Positions 60,383-60,437 of a DNA stretch of 60,437 nt are shown in pieces (position 1 is the first letter of the stretch; each line of letters starts with the position of its first letter). Below the pieces are notes generated by a model. That model worked only from the letters and a program-made list of their open reading frames with translations, searched no databases and was not told the DNA's origin. Source of the DNA: Mesorhizobium amorphae (GTDB lineage Bacteria; Pseudomonadota; Alphaproteobacteria; Rhizobiales; Rhizobiaceae); assembly GCA_003240775.1 (NCBI GenBank), contig QFNI01000021.1, positions 1 through 60,437 on the forward strand, read 5' to 3'. The position numbers and the translations under genes are program-made.

Positions 60383-60437
60383 GCTGTCCGTTCCTCCATT
60401 TTTGTTGACCGCGAGCATCCTCCCCGACCTCGACGAC

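Noticed and set aside
1..60437. CRISPR arrays, prophage, transposases, toxin-antitoxin or restriction systems
   Set aside because: None seen on either strand. Gene content, codon use and order look like uninterrupted core chromosome.

Overview
This is a high-GC chromosomal segment of an alphaproteobacterium, most likely a member of the Hyphomicrobiales (Rhizobiales). Support comes from the cell-cycle regulators GcrA and DUF1013/TrcR, a C4-type 5-aminolevulinate synthase, a SAM-II riboswitch in front of metZ, a DUF4164-zapA pair, the run DUF2948-hisD-UPF0262-phosphatase-infA-maf-yacG, and the argD-argF-hslO / apaG / metZ neighbourhood. Nearly all of it is ordinary core genome. I see no prophage, insertion sequence, CRISPR array or rRNA operon.

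Layout. 1-4.5 kb: end of a TauE/SafE permease, a ThiE-like protein, a secreted Sel1-repeat protein, an AI-2E-type permease, efp and an inositol-phosphatase gene. 4.6-12 kb: central carbon genes gap, tkt and pgk, with DUF4164-zapA and a CPA-type K+/H+ antiporter. 12-20.5 kb: an SDR enzyme, a VOC protein, a WYL regulator, trcR, a quinone oxidoreductase, a YeeE/YedE-rhodanese sulfur module and an MFS transporter. 20.6-24 kb: two divergent DUF465 genes and a translationally coupled purE-purK-proC run. 24.2-30 kb: tRNA-Thr, murA, the hisD...infA-maf-yacG run and tRNA-Phe. 30-34.5 kb: a structured gap that may encode an RNA, a cupin, and a lipase-like / ICMT-like / hydrolase operon with small membrane proteins nearby. 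34.6-43 kb: a Tat-type SDR, small envelope proteins, and tamB-tamA for outer-membrane assembly. 43-50 kb: galE, hemA, mscL, DUF952-pyrD, an HDAC-like deacetylase and tRNA-Gly. 50-60.4 kb: DUF1206, a double-length dCTP deaminase, a MipA/OmpV porin, metZ, a small four-cysteine protein, apaG, hslO, argF, argD, gcrA and phoU.

The most informative signals are regulatory. metZ has a clear promoter followed by a SAM-II aptamer. A perfect TTAGAA-N3-TTCTAA palindrome (Irr/ICE-like) sits inside the promoter of the four-cysteine gene. An FNR/FixK-type box lies upstream of hemA. The gcrA promoter carries a GANTC methylation site in its spacer. The argD-argF operon begins with a promoter, an immediate intrinsic-terminator hairpin and a perfect 20-bp palindrome, which looks like an undescribed leader attenuator. 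Several small genes were found by direct reading: a 58-aa membrane protein overlapping the 3' end of pgk, a 39-aa GTG-start membrane peptide, and the short DUF465 and DUF1192 genes.

All family assignments are from sequence reading only. Start codons were chosen from Shine-Dalgarno matches, overlaps with neighbours and expected family length.
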